Counted from the first letter of the stretch, positions 1-13,412 are shown. The stretch: DNA of 64,000 bases from Mallotus nudiflorus (GCA_947683625.1 CANTUR010000283.1:16563001-16627000); one strand, 5' to 3'. The notes: generated by a model from the letters alone, not told the origin. Translations and numbers: made by a program.

Positions 1-882
1 TAATTGTTTTATCTTTTTTATTTTATTTTTATTGATTTTGGGCTTATTTGTTTATGTTCATATGTTTTGGGCCCTAAGCCCATGTTAAACCATTTAAATA
101 AATTTAGGTTTTTTAGGTTTAATTAATAAAAATACATTTTTAGGCCCATAATTGATTAGATTTAGGTTAGAAATAACTTAGGTCCATTTAGTTAATTTAG
201 ACATAGGTCCACCTAATTTAATTAATTTAGACTTAGCCCATTTAATTTAAGTATTTTCTATAATTTGTAAATTTAATATCATTTTAGAACTAAAACATGT
301 AGAACTAGGCTCATTAATTTAAATACTTCATAATTTATAGATTTAGGCTCATTTTTAGAATTAAAATAAATAGACTTAGGTTCACTTAATTAAAATTGAA
401 TAGGAATTAGGCCTGTTAGTCTTTAGGTTCACTTGTAAATTAAAACATGTAGATTTAACTCATTTAATTAAAATCAATGTAGATTGTAGTAACTTAGCAA
501 TTGCGAATTTAAATGAATGAATTATTTACATGTCTTTTTCATAACTAGTTTGCCTGAAGTTGATTGTTTTAATAAGGGTTTACATGAAATTGCATGTAAA
601 TAGAGGGTAAAATAGTAATTCATAAAGTAATTCTAAATGAACACGAGATTGAAAAAAGTTAGTATTCCGTACCCAAAATCTTCTGGTTGTGGTGCTGGCT
701 TTCTTTTAAAGAATTGAGTACCACCATTTTTTTATTTGTCCTAATAATTACCCTAGGTGGCGACTCCTCATCTCCACGCTATATTTTTGTGACGGTGGTT
801 AGTGTGTTCTCTAGAGCCCTGAGCTAAAACAGTGTCATGGTTGCTAAGATTTTGGGCACGCGTTAAATCCCGCCATCTATAG
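1..882 (+). repeat. Family A LTR, 3' part, cut by window start
   Basis: The last ~230 bases (about 650-882) recur at 39879-40120, 52501-52760 and 61740-61990 in reverse orientation and at 59640-59812 in the same orientation. They share a block around GGTGGCGACTCCTCATC and end in CCATCTATAG, where the other copies end in CATCTACA. Upstream AT-rich sequence with GGGCCTAAGCCCA-type motifs matches the LTR body at 40140-40740 inverted. No primer-binding site follows 882, so this is a 3' LTR, solo LTR or truncated copy. The 5' part lies outside the window. Confidence 0.8.
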
Positions 883-944
883 TACCACATGGCCTATAGG
901 TAATGGCTAAATTATCAAATTATGGGATGATAATTAGCTAGAGG

Positions 945-2332
945 GGATGGCTCCTTTGGAGACAATTGCTTTGAGGGACTTATCCCAAGAAGAAAAAACA
1001 TGTTTAGTGAATTCCTATATGGATTCAAATAGTCAATGGAAATGGAGAGAACTCCAACTCCTTTTTCCTTACTATGCTCTCCTAAGGTTAATTCCCATAA
1101 TATCTCCTCAATTAAGTAATGTTAAATATTTTATTTCTAGAATTTCTCCAAATCTAAAAATTTCTCTATAAAATCCACTTATGACCTTATTTTTTACTTA
1201 GATATTCAAAATCCCAACCCTGTGTAGAAGAATGTATGGAATTAGAAAAGGCCTTAATGTATGAAATCCTTTCTCTAGTTGATTTGAAGAAATAGAATCC
1301 CAACTAATTTATTATGCTATAAGAGACGAGCCATCCCCCTCCTTTTTGTGCAAGATGTGGATATGGTGAAGAAACCATGCTTCACGTTCTTAGGGATTAT
1401 CTTGTTGTAGATAGAATTTGGAGTCAGTTGGTGCCTTCAAGCATAAAAGATGAGTTTTATCATTTAGCTGGGGAAAACTCAGTTGGCTTTAACATTTCCA
1501 TCAAAGACATAGAGTTTGCTAGATTTGATTGGAATTTGGTGTTTAGGGTCACTAATTGGTATCTGTGGCAATGACACAACCAACTCCTGTTTTAACGACT
1601 AAGATATAGCTTTGGAATTAGCTACACATATCATTCTCAAAAAATGTAAAGATATTTGCACTACGAAAGAAAGTTGTGATGACATGTCATCCTCTTAAAG
1701 TGTGCAACATCATAACAATGGCAACAATAAGGGTTGGCAACCTCTGAAACCTAGACAATGTAATATGAAAATTGATGGCAACTGCAAACCTTTTTCCATG
1801 TAGGCAAGCACTAGTGGAAGCCTTAGAGAATATAGAAGTAAATGGATTACTTGTTTTATGAAAGGGTTGGGGATTTATACTATAATGGAATTAGAACTAT
1901 GGAGTATTCCAATAGGTCTTCACACCATCTAGCAAATGGGTATTGATAAGCTTATTATGGAGTCTGACTCATTAATAACGGTGAAAGTTGTTAATAGTAA
2001 AGTGGAGTTGTTTAGGAATTGTAGGCACATTGTCTCTTTAATTCATTATCTTTGCACTGGCAACTGGGTAGTCACCTTCATCTTTAGTGGTCGGGATAAT
2101 AACTACTGTGCAAATTGGCTTGCTAAGGAAGTTGTTACAAATAATGTTGACTTTACTATCATTTCTTCTCCTCTTAGAGAATTATTTGAATTTATGCAGA
2201 CAGACGTTAGCTCTAGAGCTATTGTTGTTTCTTTTTCTTAATTGTTCTCTGTTTTGAGTGTTTTGCCCTATGTACCCATAAAAAAATTGATGTCATATGA
2301 GTAATCAAAGAAAAGTTTGTAAAAAAAAAAAG
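945..2332 (+). pseudogene. L1-type LINE 3' fragment (zf-RVT and RNase H domains)
   Basis: Broken reading frames on the plus strand match the C-terminal half of a plant non-LTR retrotransposon reverse transcriptase polyprotein. At about 1345-1450 the peptide CARCGYGEETMLHVLRD fits the zinc-binding zf-RVT domain (CxxC...H). Around 1736-2241 a degraded RVT_3-type RNase H follows, including MESDSLITVKVV, typical of the block around the second acidic residue. Frameshifts and stops separate the pieces, so nothing is functional. The fragment ends just after the RNase H, and the A-rich run at 2320-2332 could be the remnant poly(A) tail. The endonuclease and RT palm domains are absent, as expected for a 5'-truncated LINE. 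Confidence 0.72.
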
Positions 2333-2424
2333 AACTTATTCATGAACATTCAAATTGATGACATACAAGTAATTAAGAAAGTTTTTGAAAAAAAGGACTA
2401 AATATTGACCCACTTCAACATCAC

Positions 2425-2645
2425 ACTTTAGTCAATCTTGGGAGAAATTTTCAAGCGAATCCATTTCGCTACGTAGGATCATGAACTCTCTACTATGAAC
2501 TTGACATGTAGTATAATTAGATGACATTAATTGTACTTTTTAACTTTAAAAGTTAAATATTTAACCATAATTATTTTTAACACATTTATACTTTTTTTTG
2601 AATTATGATTTTTTTTAAAATCTCATATGTTATGAATTTTTTATA
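2425..2645 (+). repeat. Dispersed repeat, inverted partner of 12940-13150
   Basis: The stretch from AATCCATTTCGCTACG through ACCATAATTATTTTTAAC reappears as a diverged reverse complement at about 12940-13150, on the other side of the Tat element. I recognise no coding content. A MITE or foldback remnant is possible. Confidence 0.5.
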
Positions 2646-2703
2646 TAAAATTATGGGTTATTTTCTAAAATAATAAGTAAAACTCACTTAGTTAAATCTT
2701 TTC

Positions 2704-3226
<523 letters not shown>

Positions 3227-3228
3227 AG

Positions 3229-3249
3229 TGGTGTCATCTATGGGAATCC
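3229..3249 (+). other. Primer-binding site of Tat-type element
   Basis: TGGTGTCATCTATGGGAATC begins two bases after the 5' LTR. It matches the TGGYGCCGTCTGTGGGAA-type site common in plant Tat-lineage elements. Confidence 0.75.
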
Positions 3250-3296
3250 TTGAATAAAAAGCCATATGTGCATCTTTTAATCAAGACTCAGCCATC

Positions 3297-4930
3297 ATGA
3301 CTTCTAGTCCACCACTGATTTTAGCTTCTAACACACATGTTAACCCGCTCACGCCCATTCCCCTAATTAGTTTGTCATCACCTACCCCTACTCTAATACC
3401 ACCGGCCATTCCCCCATGTCGGATCCTCATCTCAAATCCCAACTAATGATATGAATGCTCCACATAGAAACAATAAAAGATGGCCAGCTCTTAACACCAA
3501 TCCCCCTTACTATGCTTTTCAACACCATCACAAACCTATACTATCTATACCTTTTTTGAGTTTGTAAGAAACCCCCGCTATAACCACACCAAACTTGAAC
3601 ACCCTAACCCAACACTTAACCCCTCCTCGACGAACACAAAAGAGATGATACAAAATATTCAAACTCAGATGAACCCTAATGCAACAACAGTTGAACGCCC
3701 TGATTCAAATGGCAATATCAAGTCCACTCAAACAGAAAATAATACCGCCCCTCCAAAAGCACCTGGAGGTGACAAAGGAAAGTGTAAATCCTTAAAAGGA
3801 GAATCTAGCTTAATAATTCTGGCTTTTAATGATTTAAAATTAAACCAGAAGGTTAAAAAGGCCATACACAAAGCTCGTATGAGGCTAAGGAAAGAAGATG
3901 AATGCATTATAGAAGGGAGGACACCATTTGTAAGCAGGATAATCTGAATAGAGATCCTAACTAAATTCAGAATGCCGCAGCTAGATTAATATGATAGAAC
4001 CAAAGATCCAATAAACCATATATCCTCATTAAAAATAAGAATGTTACGTCAGAATATGAATGATGGAATTATGTGCAGAGTCTTCCTAAGTACACTCACC
4101 AAGAATGCTCAAAAGTGATTTCATCGACTTTCTGAAAATTCTATCACCTCTTTTGAAGATTTAGTAAAGAAATTTTGGACTTATTTCATCACCAACATCC
4201 CCATATCCAAAAATGTCAACGATCTTTGGATGTGCCAACACGAGGTCAATGAATCACTACGAAGCTATTTGGGTCTATTCAATAAGGTAGCCATGTAAAT
4301 TGAAAATCTGGTTGACGAGGTGGCCATTGAAGCTCTAAAAAATGGTACTAGGCTAAAAAAATTCAAAGATAAGATAATGACAAAAGAGCCTGAAACTTTC
4401 GCAGAGATAATGACAATGGCAGTCAAAATGATAAAAATAGATGAAGCCAGAAGGATGCAAAGGGATAATGAGAAAACACTTACTAAGATAGAAGAAAGAT
4501 CAAGATCCAAAAGGTTGAGCTTTCTGTGAACAAACTTCAGAAATCCAGTAGAAAGGGAAGCTAAAAAATACATGCCATTAAATGCCTCCAGATCTAGGAT
4601 ACTCATGTGGATAAGGCAGAATGGCATGGGCATTACTCCAGCCAGAAGAATAAGCCTGAATAGGAAAGCTGTGTAGGATAGAAGGTACTACTGTCAATAT
4701 CATCAGTATTACAGGCATGAAACTGAGGCCTGCCATGAACTAAAAAATTTCATAGAAAGATTGGTGAAAAATGGCAAACTTGGCAACTTTTCTGACATAT
4801 CCAGAGAGACTAGATATCAGGATGGAAAAGACCTAGACAAACCAGAACTAAAGAAAGCCTAGAATGAACCGGCCAGTGTCATTAACATGATTATCGAAAG
4901 GGAAGTTACAAAAAGAAGACCAAGAGAATC
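3297..4930 (+). pseudogene. Tat-type gag, broken
   Basis: Degraded gag (capsid) region. Recognisable segments include RMPQLD*YD and DPINHISSLKIRML near 3970-4050, then ITSFEDLVKKFWTYFI near 4140-4190 and NESLRSYLGLFNKVAM near 4250-4300. These correspond to the conserved retrotransposon gag core. Stops interrupt the frame repeatedly, for example after SRII at 3947 and inside the core. An A/K/E-rich tail (3645-3947, 4320-4529) holds the longest open pieces. Gag would package element RNA in the cytoplasm; this copy cannot. Confidence 0.7.
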
Positions 4931-5019
4931 TGCAGAGAAGAAGGGCCTGCCCTTGAGAAAAGATAGATTGTTGCATTTAGTCTAAAAGATGGGAATCATG
5001 TTCGGCACCCCCACAATAA

Positions 5020-6920
5020 TACATTAGTGATAAATGCCTTCATTAATAATTATCTGGTAAAGAGATTGCTTATTGATGATGGGAGCACTATTAATGCATT
5101 ATCTTGGAAGCCTACAAAGTAATGGGAGGCTCTGTTATGGGCCTGAAGGCTATCTAGATTTTATGAAGGAACTATACAACTAATGGGAGTGGTAGAGCTG
5201 AGTTTGGAATTCAGAGATCGAGATAGCAAAGAAATAAAAGTCATTAAAGCTTAGTTCAATATGGTAGATCTCCCACTAGTATATAATGACATCGTCTGAT
5301 AGTTTACGAGACTGATGCAGTCACAAGTAGACATTTGACCATGAAGATTCTCATTAGAGGTAGAATCATAACAATTCATGGGGATCAATATATGGCCAAG
5401 CAATGCCACCAGATGGCAGTTATGCCGTAGATGGAAGCATTCCCCTTAGAATCTTGGGAAGGGGAGAAACAGGGAGCCAGCCTCAAGCCAGTCAATAAGG
5501 TTCAGACACTACAGATCGCTGACGTGAGGATTGGCAATGAGCTTGACAGTGATACTAAGTGGGGAATAGGTGAAGTCCTCATTAAACACTCAGGAAACTT
5601 TGCCTCTTGAGCATATGAGATTACCAGAGTTGATCCTCAAATTACCTCGCATAGTCTGAACATCAAACTCGAGGTAAAGCTGGTTGTTTAGAAGAGGAGG
5701 ACTTTTACGTATGAGAGATAAAAGATAATCGTCAAAGAAATAAGAAAGTTATTGGAAGCCGTGTTTATTAGAGAGGTCACCCACCCAGAATGGGTGGCCA
5801 ACGTGGTGCTAGTAAAGAAGTCCAATGGCAAATATAGAATATATGTAGATTATACGGACCTTAACAGGGCGTCCCTTAAAGATAGCTATCCATTACCAAT
5901 GATAGACTAACTTATAAATTCCATGGCTGACCACAGTTTGTATAGCTTTGTGGACGCATCACAGGGGTATCACTCGATACCAATGAAAAAAGAAGATCAA
6001 GATAAAACATCTTTCATCATCTATGAAGGTCTTTACTACTATAAAGTAATGCCCTTTGGGCTAAAGAATGTTGGGGCAACCTATCAAAGGATGATAAACC
6101 ATGTACTCTGAAGTCAGATCGAAAAGAATGTGGAAGCATATGTGGACGACATCATTATCAAGAGCAACCATGTAGAGTAGCACCCTACTAACCTTGACCA
6201 AATCCTCTAATTGTTGAGCCAGTCCTAAATCAAGCTAAACCTAAAGAAGTGCATCTTCAGGGTAAAGGCAAGCAAGTTCCTAGGATTTATGATATCACAT
6301 AGAGGAATTGAAGCCAACCTAAAAAAGATGGAGGCCATTCTCAATATGAAAGCTCTGACAATAATTAATAAATTACAAAAGCTGAATGGTAGGATCACAG
6401 CTTTGGGGCGGTGTCTACCACTATTTTGAGCCCTGAAGAATTCTAAGAAGTTTATATGGACTGAAGACTACTAGGCAGCCTTTGAAGATATAAAAAAAAT
6501 TCATATCCTCACCACCTTTGCTAAAAAAACTAGTCCCTTAGGAAACACTATACTTATACCTTTCTATCGATTGAGAGTCAATAGCTTCAGTACTAGTGAA
6601 AGAGGAAGGAAGTCAGTAAAGCTCAGTATACTACATTAGCAAAGTACTATAAGGATCAGAGATTTGGTACCTTATGTTAGATAAATTATCCATGGCCATT
6701 GTCCACACATCCTGGAAGCTTAGGCACTATTTCTAGTCTTATTCTATCATTATAAGATCTAACTTCCTTTAAGGAAAAAAATTTTAAATACCTACAATAT
6801 CTAGTAGATTAGTTCAATAGCCAATATTGCTTGGAGAATTTGACATCGATTATGAACCCCAACAGCTGGTAAAAGCATAGGCCCTATCAGGCTTTGTACA
6901 AGAAATGACACAAGAAGATC
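5020..6920 (+). pseudogene. Tat-type pol: protease, reverse transcriptase, RNase H
   Basis: The protease core is visible as LLIDDGSTINALSW near 5067-5108. RT follows from about 5780: VTHPEWVANVVLVKKSNGKY, then DASQGYHSIPM near 5950, VMPFGLKNVGATYQRMIN near 6050, and the catalytic AYVDDIIIKSN near 6135-6165 with both aspartates intact. RT thumb and RNase H remnants run to about 6900. Stop codons (for example after DSYPLPMID, and at 6110) and lost frames disable it. Products would copy the RNA genome into DNA inside virus-like particles. Confidence 0.8.
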
Positions 6921-6939
6921 TTCCTCCTTCAAAAATCTA

Positions 6940-7310
6940 AAATAGAGGATCTATGTAGATGGGGCATCATCCACCCAAGGTTCTAGTGTAAGGATTATTC
7001 TTAAGGGGCCATACAAAGTCTTCATCAAATATGTCGTCTGGATAGAGTATAATGCCACTAATAATGTAGCAAAATATAAAGCACTCATCACAGGGATAAA
7101 GTTACCTATGAAGGTTGAATTCGAGCACCTCAGGATACACTTAGATTTCTAACTGGTGGTGAACCAGGTCAAAGAGACATTCCAAACCAAAGATCTAAGT
7201 ATCACCAAATTTGTCAAAAATGTTAGGCAGCTCCTAAAGAAGCTCGAACAAGAGGGAGGACAATAAAAAATCATCCAAATCCCCAAAAGCAAACATTTAG
7301 AGGTTGAACT
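6940..7310 (+). pseudogene. Second RNase H-like domain of Tat element (aRNH)
   Basis: After the ordinary RNase H, a separate segment reads YVDGASSTQGSSVRIILKGP and then AKYKALITGIKLPMKVEFEH. This is the signature of the additional archaeal-type RNase H in Tat-lineage elements (a DG-A..QGSG..L motif, then a YEALI-type helix). One stop interrupts it near 7150. The placement between RNase H and integrase agrees with the family. Confidence 0.72.
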
Positions 7311-7499
7311 ATTAGCCAAGTTAGTAGTTGAGGAAAATCAGACATTCAGAGGACTCGAGCTCATCGAAGCACTAACAAAACCAAGCACCGAAGATCTAAA
7401 AATCATGGATGTATGGGAAGTTCCAAAATGGATGAAATTGATAATTCAATATATGGAGAATGGAGTACTTTTGGAAGATAAACTAAAAGCTCAGAAATT

Positions 7500-8570
7500 G
7501 AAGATAAAGGCTGCACACTACTCCATCCACCATGAGGAACTCTACAGAAGATCTCTTTCACATCCATGATCTAAGTGTGTATCTCTAAAAGAAGGGAATT
7601 ATATACTTAGGGAAATCCACGAAGGAATTTGTGAAGAACATGAATCACATTATATATTAACTAGAAAAGCATTGCTACAAGGATACTACTGGCCCACCAT
7701 GTCCTAAGATGCTGAGAAACTGACTCAAGAATGCCATAAGTATCAATAATTTGCCTACCTTAGCCATAAGCCCTCTAATCCCCAACATCTGATTGGGAGC
7801 CCTTAGCCTTTCACAGTATGGGGAATGGACCTCCTGGGACCCTTCCTTACCTCAACATCCTAGAATAACAAGAAACCTAATTGTGGCTATAAACCATTTC
7901 AATAAATAAATAAAAGTGGAATTTGTGCTAACCATCATAGAAGCCTAGATTCAATAACTTTTTTAGAAAGAAATCATTTATAGGTTCAGAATACCACATA
8001 CCCTGATCATAAATAATGGAAAGCAGTTCGATAATGAGAGGTTCATAAATTTTTATTCCAATCTTAGAATAAAGCTCTGATTTACCTCAGTAGCTCACCC
8101 GCAAATAAATGGATAAACAGAGGTCACCAATAGAATCATTATGTAAGGGTTAAAGAAGTGACTCAACGAAAAGAAAAAAAACTAGGTCTATATGCTCAAC
8201 AACATCATTTAGGCTTATAGGACTACTTTAAGAACCTCCACAGGAGAGACACCTTTCAGGCTAACCTATGGGATGGATGCAATGATACTAGTGGAAATTG
8301 GATCACCTACTTACAGGGTCAGCGAGGAATTAGATAAGGAAGCTAATAGCATTAACACTCAGATATGTCTAGACCTACTAGAAGAGGCAAGAGAGTGAGC
8401 ATTAGTTATTACAGAGGCACATAGACAAAAAATAGTTGAATATTGTCATCGGCACATCAGGTCAAGATATTTCAAAGCTGGAGATTGGGTACTCATAAGG
8501 GTAAACATCTGCAAAGGTAGTTTTGGCACAGGTAAACTTATACCTAATTGGGAAGGCCTTATCAGATCAC
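7500..8570 (+). pseudogene. Tat-type integrase, broken
   Basis: A decayed integrase. A zinc-binding-like region at about 7620-7760 is followed by the catalytic core beginning PFTVWGMDLLGPF near 7810-7850. A downstream segment ETPFRLTYGMDAMI near 8250-8285 matches the conserved end of the core. Several in-frame stops are present. The enzyme would insert element cDNA into nuclear DNA. Confidence 0.7.
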
Positions 8571-8679
8571 AATGAAAATGACTAAAAGGGCATACAACAT
8601 CAAAGATAGACATGGGAAGGAATTACAATAATAGTAGAATTTGGATTGTTTATAAAAATATTATTAATAAATGTACTAA

Positions 8680-10664
8680 GAATTTATCAAAAAACACATT
8701 TCATTCATAGCAAAAGTTACATTACAGAATGACCAAAAAAATAAAATATGATAAAATATATCCTTCAAACTATCAACTGAGTATCAGGAAGCTCAGAGGA
8801 AGGGACACTCGGATAAGGAGACTTGAAGATAGAGACAGAAATCAGGATAATGATAATAGCACTGGCAGACACCTCCCTAGTAAGGATTGAGCCCACTAAA
8901 GGCTCAGAAGATGGTCCTCCTATCAAAGACTTGGTGGATTTCTTATGATTCTTTGATCATTGGTAAGAGGCCTTGCTCCGAGCATCTTCTTCGGAGGTGA
9001 TCCTAGCTAGATTAGTGGGTGTTATTTTATCCAAATATGTAAAGTCAAGATTAGGATTCTATGCGAGTAGGATCCTCCAAAATTCAAATTTGTATGCCTT
9101 GAGAAACCCTACGACTATATTCTAATAGATTTTTTTTTCATCTTCACTAAGCTTATTTTCTAGGGTGACGATCCGAGAGCCTTTCTCTTTGATCTTGGTC
9201 ATCAATTGAGCTTGATTGTGCTCCAAATTAGCCACCTTCTTTTGACTCACCTCAGCCTCAGACATTGCCTTGACATCTTTAGTTTAGTAGAGCTTTAGAG
9301 CTGCCTTCGTCGTATCCAACTTTTTCTTAAAATCGATGGCTATAGTGCCCACCTCTGTCTCCTTTAGGCTATACTGACTCTTTAAGTAGTAGTAATTGTC
9401 CTTCGCCAACATCAAAGCCTAAGTCATATGAAAGAAGGAACAAATGTCATTGCCTTGAAACATGTTCATACAAGATCGACAAGACATGACATTTATGTCT
9501 AATGAATGCCTAATTATAGAGTTGTACAACTCCTCACTATCCTCATCCATATTGCGCTGCATGTCAGTCGAAAGCCTCAGAGACTCGACATACTGGTCCC
9601 TTACTTGAGCATTCAAGACACTCAAAGGCTTCATCTTATGAAGGATCCATGACTTTACATTCGAACACCTAAAAAGCTTCAGGCACTTAATAAAAATTTC
9701 CTCATACAGCTCCTCAGTATCTGAATCCCTATCTAGGGCTTACTTTCTCCACCCTTCCACCTTATCAGCTTGAGAAGACCCATATATAATCTTTCCCTTC
9801 AAGCTGACTATAGTTGGAATCTCCAAAGCTATAGGCTCTGGTAAAGGAGAGGATATCTGCACATCTTCTTGCACCTTTAGCTCATCATCTACAATTCAAA
9901 TCTCGTCCGTAAAGGCAAAAAAGTCAGCTATCTACAAATAGAAATGAAAATACAAAAGTTAGAATGATACTTTCTAAAGATCAAAACATACTAATGGGTT
10001 CTACACGATTAGGGTAGACTCTCCAAAAATATCTTCTGAATAGATTGTCCATAAATTGGGCATTAGTTATGCTGTGAAAGTGAAGTTTCATGACCATCTA
10101 TGTATCTTGGTCAAATAACCTCAGAGGATGCTTCACCTTATAACAATCATAAAACCATATCAGTCAGACATCCACAAAGTCAGAAGGGTGTTTGATAATA
10201 AAAAAGTTATGTCTCCACTTCTTATGAAGGTCCAAAAGCTTTATAAAAAGGCTATGGTTGGGTATGACAAACAAAGAGACCATCATCTCCCCTTTTTTCT
10301 TATTCAGGTTGTAAAGGTATTGCAGGATGTCCAAGTTTGACTCTCTACCCTCCTTGTGCATCAACTTTATAAAGCCGGTTAGAATCTGATAGTTGTTGGG
10401 ATGGAGTTGCTCGGGAGCTATATTATATCTATTTAAGAACTTCTTTACGAAGGGGTCTAGAGGGAACTTCAAACCCCCTCTAACTGGTAAAAAATATGAC
10501 AAATATATCAAAATCTAACATAAGGTGTGGTCTTTAAATTTCCTATTTATAGTGTGTAAGGCAAAATTGGTTGGAATGCTAAAACGTCTTTGATACCATT
10601 TTAGCATGTCCTTGTCTATCCTAGAGACAAACAAATCGAAGCTAACTTGCTCTCTTAGTGCCAT
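8680..10664 (-). pseudogene. Antisense extra ORF of the Tat element (PF04195-like)
   Basis: On the strand opposite gag-pol, between integrase and the 3' LTR, a degraded ORF starts at the ATG at 10664 (MALREQVSFD). It continues through WYQRRFSIPTNFALHTIN, then after a stop GGLKFPLDPFVKKFLNRYNI and QLHPNNYQILTGFIKLMH (10164-10511). These motifs match the 'putative gypsy type transposon' domain common in plant annotations. A more coiled-coil-like continuation lies at 9419-9634. Its function in the family is not established. The long conserved stretch, despite stops, suggests it was once translated from an antisense transcript. A host-gene origin is unlikely because it lies inside the element boundaries. 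Confidence 0.65.
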
Positions 10665-11120
10665 AGATATTATATAGCAAATAAAAAGAAAGGTAGGAAA
10701 GAAGAGAGCTTCACTTAAATGCAGAATGTGAGCTTGCTGCAGAAAAGCCTGATGATAGAACACACATTAAACGGATTGAGAAAAAGAAAGAACATAATAG
10801 AGGAGTGAAAAATGCAATAAATCAAAAGTTTTAGTACACTTATAGGACAATGGAAGGATCTGGAATAACCATTATTGCCCTCTTAAATGTTTCTAATCTC
10901 TCTCACACCATTAAGGGTAGTTTGGGAAGCATAAAAGACCCATTAATCGAGCAGTCATCATTGTGGCAGCAAAAATGTCTCATATTCTAACACATGAATA
11001 GATGTGATAGTTATGCAATTCAAAATTAAAAAAAGTAATGAAATGACATGGCAATTATTAACCTAGCTCCCATCACTATTAGCTGTCCTATCCACTGGCA
11101 CTCAAATTGAGCATTAAGTC

Positions 11121-11500
11121 CAGTGACTAAAGCTGGCACCCTTAGGTCGCTTATATAGTACTGAGGTTCTGAGCATGTAAGCCTCGAGTCATAGCACCGA
11201 GCATCTAAGCCTCGAGCATCTAAGAACAGTGACTGAAGTTGGCACCCTCAGGTCACTTACATAGTACTGAGGTTTCAAGCATGTAAGCCTCGAGTCATAG
11301 CACCGAGCATCTAAGCCTCAAGCATTTAAGACCAGTGACTGAAGTTGGCACCCTTAGGTCGCTTCTATAGTACTGAGGTTCCGAGCATGTAAGCCTCAAG
11401 TCATAGCACTAAGCATCTAAGCCTTGAGCATCTAAGCATTGAGCATTTAAGACCAGTGACTGAAACTAGCACCCTCAGGTCGCTTCGATAATACTGAGGT
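11121..11500 (+). repeat. 106-bp tandem array in the Tat 3' untranslated region
   Basis: CAGTGACTRAAGYTGGCACC recurs at 11121, 11227, 11333 and 11454, giving steps of 106, 106 and 121 bases. The last step is longer because the internal GAGCATYTAAGC unit gained a copy. Such arrays between pol and the 3' LTR are common in Tat elements and can seed satellite DNA. Confidence 0.9.
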
Positions 11501-11868
11501 TTAGCTTTCAGGCTGCGCTTTTAACACACCGAGACTATATGGCACTCGGGCCACTCTTTTAGTGCACTAAGCATAAAAACTCTAATGATAATTGGTTCTG
11601 CCAAGTTGTCTCCATACTGGTGGGTTAATCCCTTACACCAAGCATTTTCATTATAGGTTTTATGCACTTAAGTCTAGCTGACACTTCAACAATGTTCTTA
11701 TATAATGATTTAAGACTCGGTACCGAGCTTCATCTTTTCTTGTGACTGAGGCTGGCCACTTTAGCTCAAACGACATGATTTAGGCAGTCTCCCTCCAAAC
11801 AGAACAATGGCGTCTGTATTCACCTTACAAACCCAGAAATATTGGACATAAATATCCGAACGTACTTC

Positions 11869-11881
11869 TGAGGGGGACTCT
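11869..11881 (+). other. Polypurine tract of Tat-type element
   Basis: TGAGGGGGACTCT sits directly before the 3' LTR start (TGATACCCC) and fits the plus-strand priming site. Confidence 0.8.
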
Positions 11882-12282
11882 TGATACCCCACATATATAT
11901 CTCCGTTTGATTAAGGTCTTTTTATTTCCTATACATGGTTGCTTGCAAAGGAAAAATATCCAAGATAAATAGGAAAAGATTTCCGATCAGGAGACTCCCA
12001 GATAGGAAGAAACACTCTTCTAGTAAGCATAGGACTTTTATTAAAGAAGAATCTTATTTCTCTTAAATTTGAGTATTATTATCCCTATAAATAGGATTTC
12101 ATATCGCTCATTACTATTCATTCTATTCTCTCATATTCTCATTGTCCTTTTTCTCTCTCTAAATTCTCTCTTTATATCTTTTAACTTAAGCATTGGAGGT
12201 TTGTGAAAATCCTCCACACCTTTCATTTTGCCCTCTGTTGATTACTTGTAGGGTTCCAATTTAAGGGTTCCAAAATTGAGTT

Positions 12283-12286
<4 letters not shown>
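11882..12286 (+). repeat. 3' LTR of Tat-type element
   Basis: Begins TGATACCCC and ends TTATCA, a 5-base terminal inverted repeat TGATA/TATCA. It has the same length as the 5' LTR. The TATA box CCCTATAAATA is retained near 12081. Confidence 0.88.

Positions 12287-12319
<33 letters not shown>
12287..12319. repeat. (TA)n microsatellite, right half
   Basis: Continuation of the TA tract split by the Tat element. Confidence 0.95.
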
Positions 12320-12322
<3 letters not shown>

Positions 12323-13412
12323 GTTGATTGATCAACACTGAGCTAATTAACTTTGAGAATTAATGATTAATCAGCAAACTTTTATGAGTCAATCGAGTGT
12401 TAGCTAGCTAATATAATTAATTACCTTAACTACAGTAGCACAAAGAAAGAAAGAAAGAAAACTTTTAGCGGTACGTTTTGACCAATAAAAAAAAAACTTT
12501 TAGCTGTACGTCGTCTTAAAAATGAAAAGGAAAGGCAGATAGCTTGTGTTAATAGGTTTCAGAACTCAATGCGAATCACACTCACGATTAGAAGATAGGT
12601 CCAGACAGTAATCAAACTTGCCCCTTCACTTATGTTAGTTATGTAAGGTAAGGCTGAACAGAGCCCAAAAAAAAAAAAAATCAAGAAGATGGGGAGTGAA
12701 AAGCGAGAAGAGAGATTAGAAGACAAATGAGCCAAATAAAAAAATAGGTTAAAGGTGGAGGTGGGTGAGTAAAAAGGGACAAATTAACTTTAGTTATATT
12801 TATTTGGGTTAGAAAATTAATAAAATTAAATTAAATAGTAGAGGAATATAATATGATCACTTTTTTTTATATGATGCATTAATTATTTGGTATTCCGTAA
12901 TATTCAAGTAATTTAGATTTGAAAAATTTATAAAAATGTCTCTAAATTCTTAACAAATGAGATATTTAACTCATAATTAAAAATATATATATATATAAAT
13001 GTGTTAAAAGTAACTATGGTTAAATATTTAATTTTTGTTAAAATTAAAAATTACAATAAATGTTAGATGTCAAGTTTATAATAGAAAGTTCATAATTCTA
13101 TATGTCGAAATGAATTTACTGAAGAATTCCTCTAATTTTGAGAGCTAATCAAAAAATTAATGTTTTTTATTGTCAATACGGGCATGCCTCTTTTCCAAAT
13201 TTTCCCATGAAAATTCAAACTCATAATCATATAATTTAAATTAGTGATAATTAGCCTAATGATCAAACCCCTATGATATCATTCTGATGAAGATTCAGGT
13301 TCATATCCCTCACTCCAATTTATAATTGTAAAAAAAAAAACATATAATTTAAAGAAAAGTCAGTTCTTCTGCATTTATAATTGAGCAGAGAGCAAACAAA
13401 AACAAAAAGAAA
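12320..13412. other. Non-coding AT-rich stretch upstream of the methylesterase pseudogene
   Basis: No coding signal seen. It contains short A-runs, a GA-rich block at 12660-12740, and the inverted partner (12940-13150) of the repeat at 2425-2645. The last ~60 bases contain CATTTATAATTGAGC (near 13370), a possible TATA-type element for the downstream pseudogene. Confidence 0.6.

Noticed and set aside
740..790. Internal TGGCGACTCCTC as a primer-binding site
   Set aside because: It lies inside the LTR about 120 bases from its end in every copy; the true site is after the LTR terminus (52480-52499).
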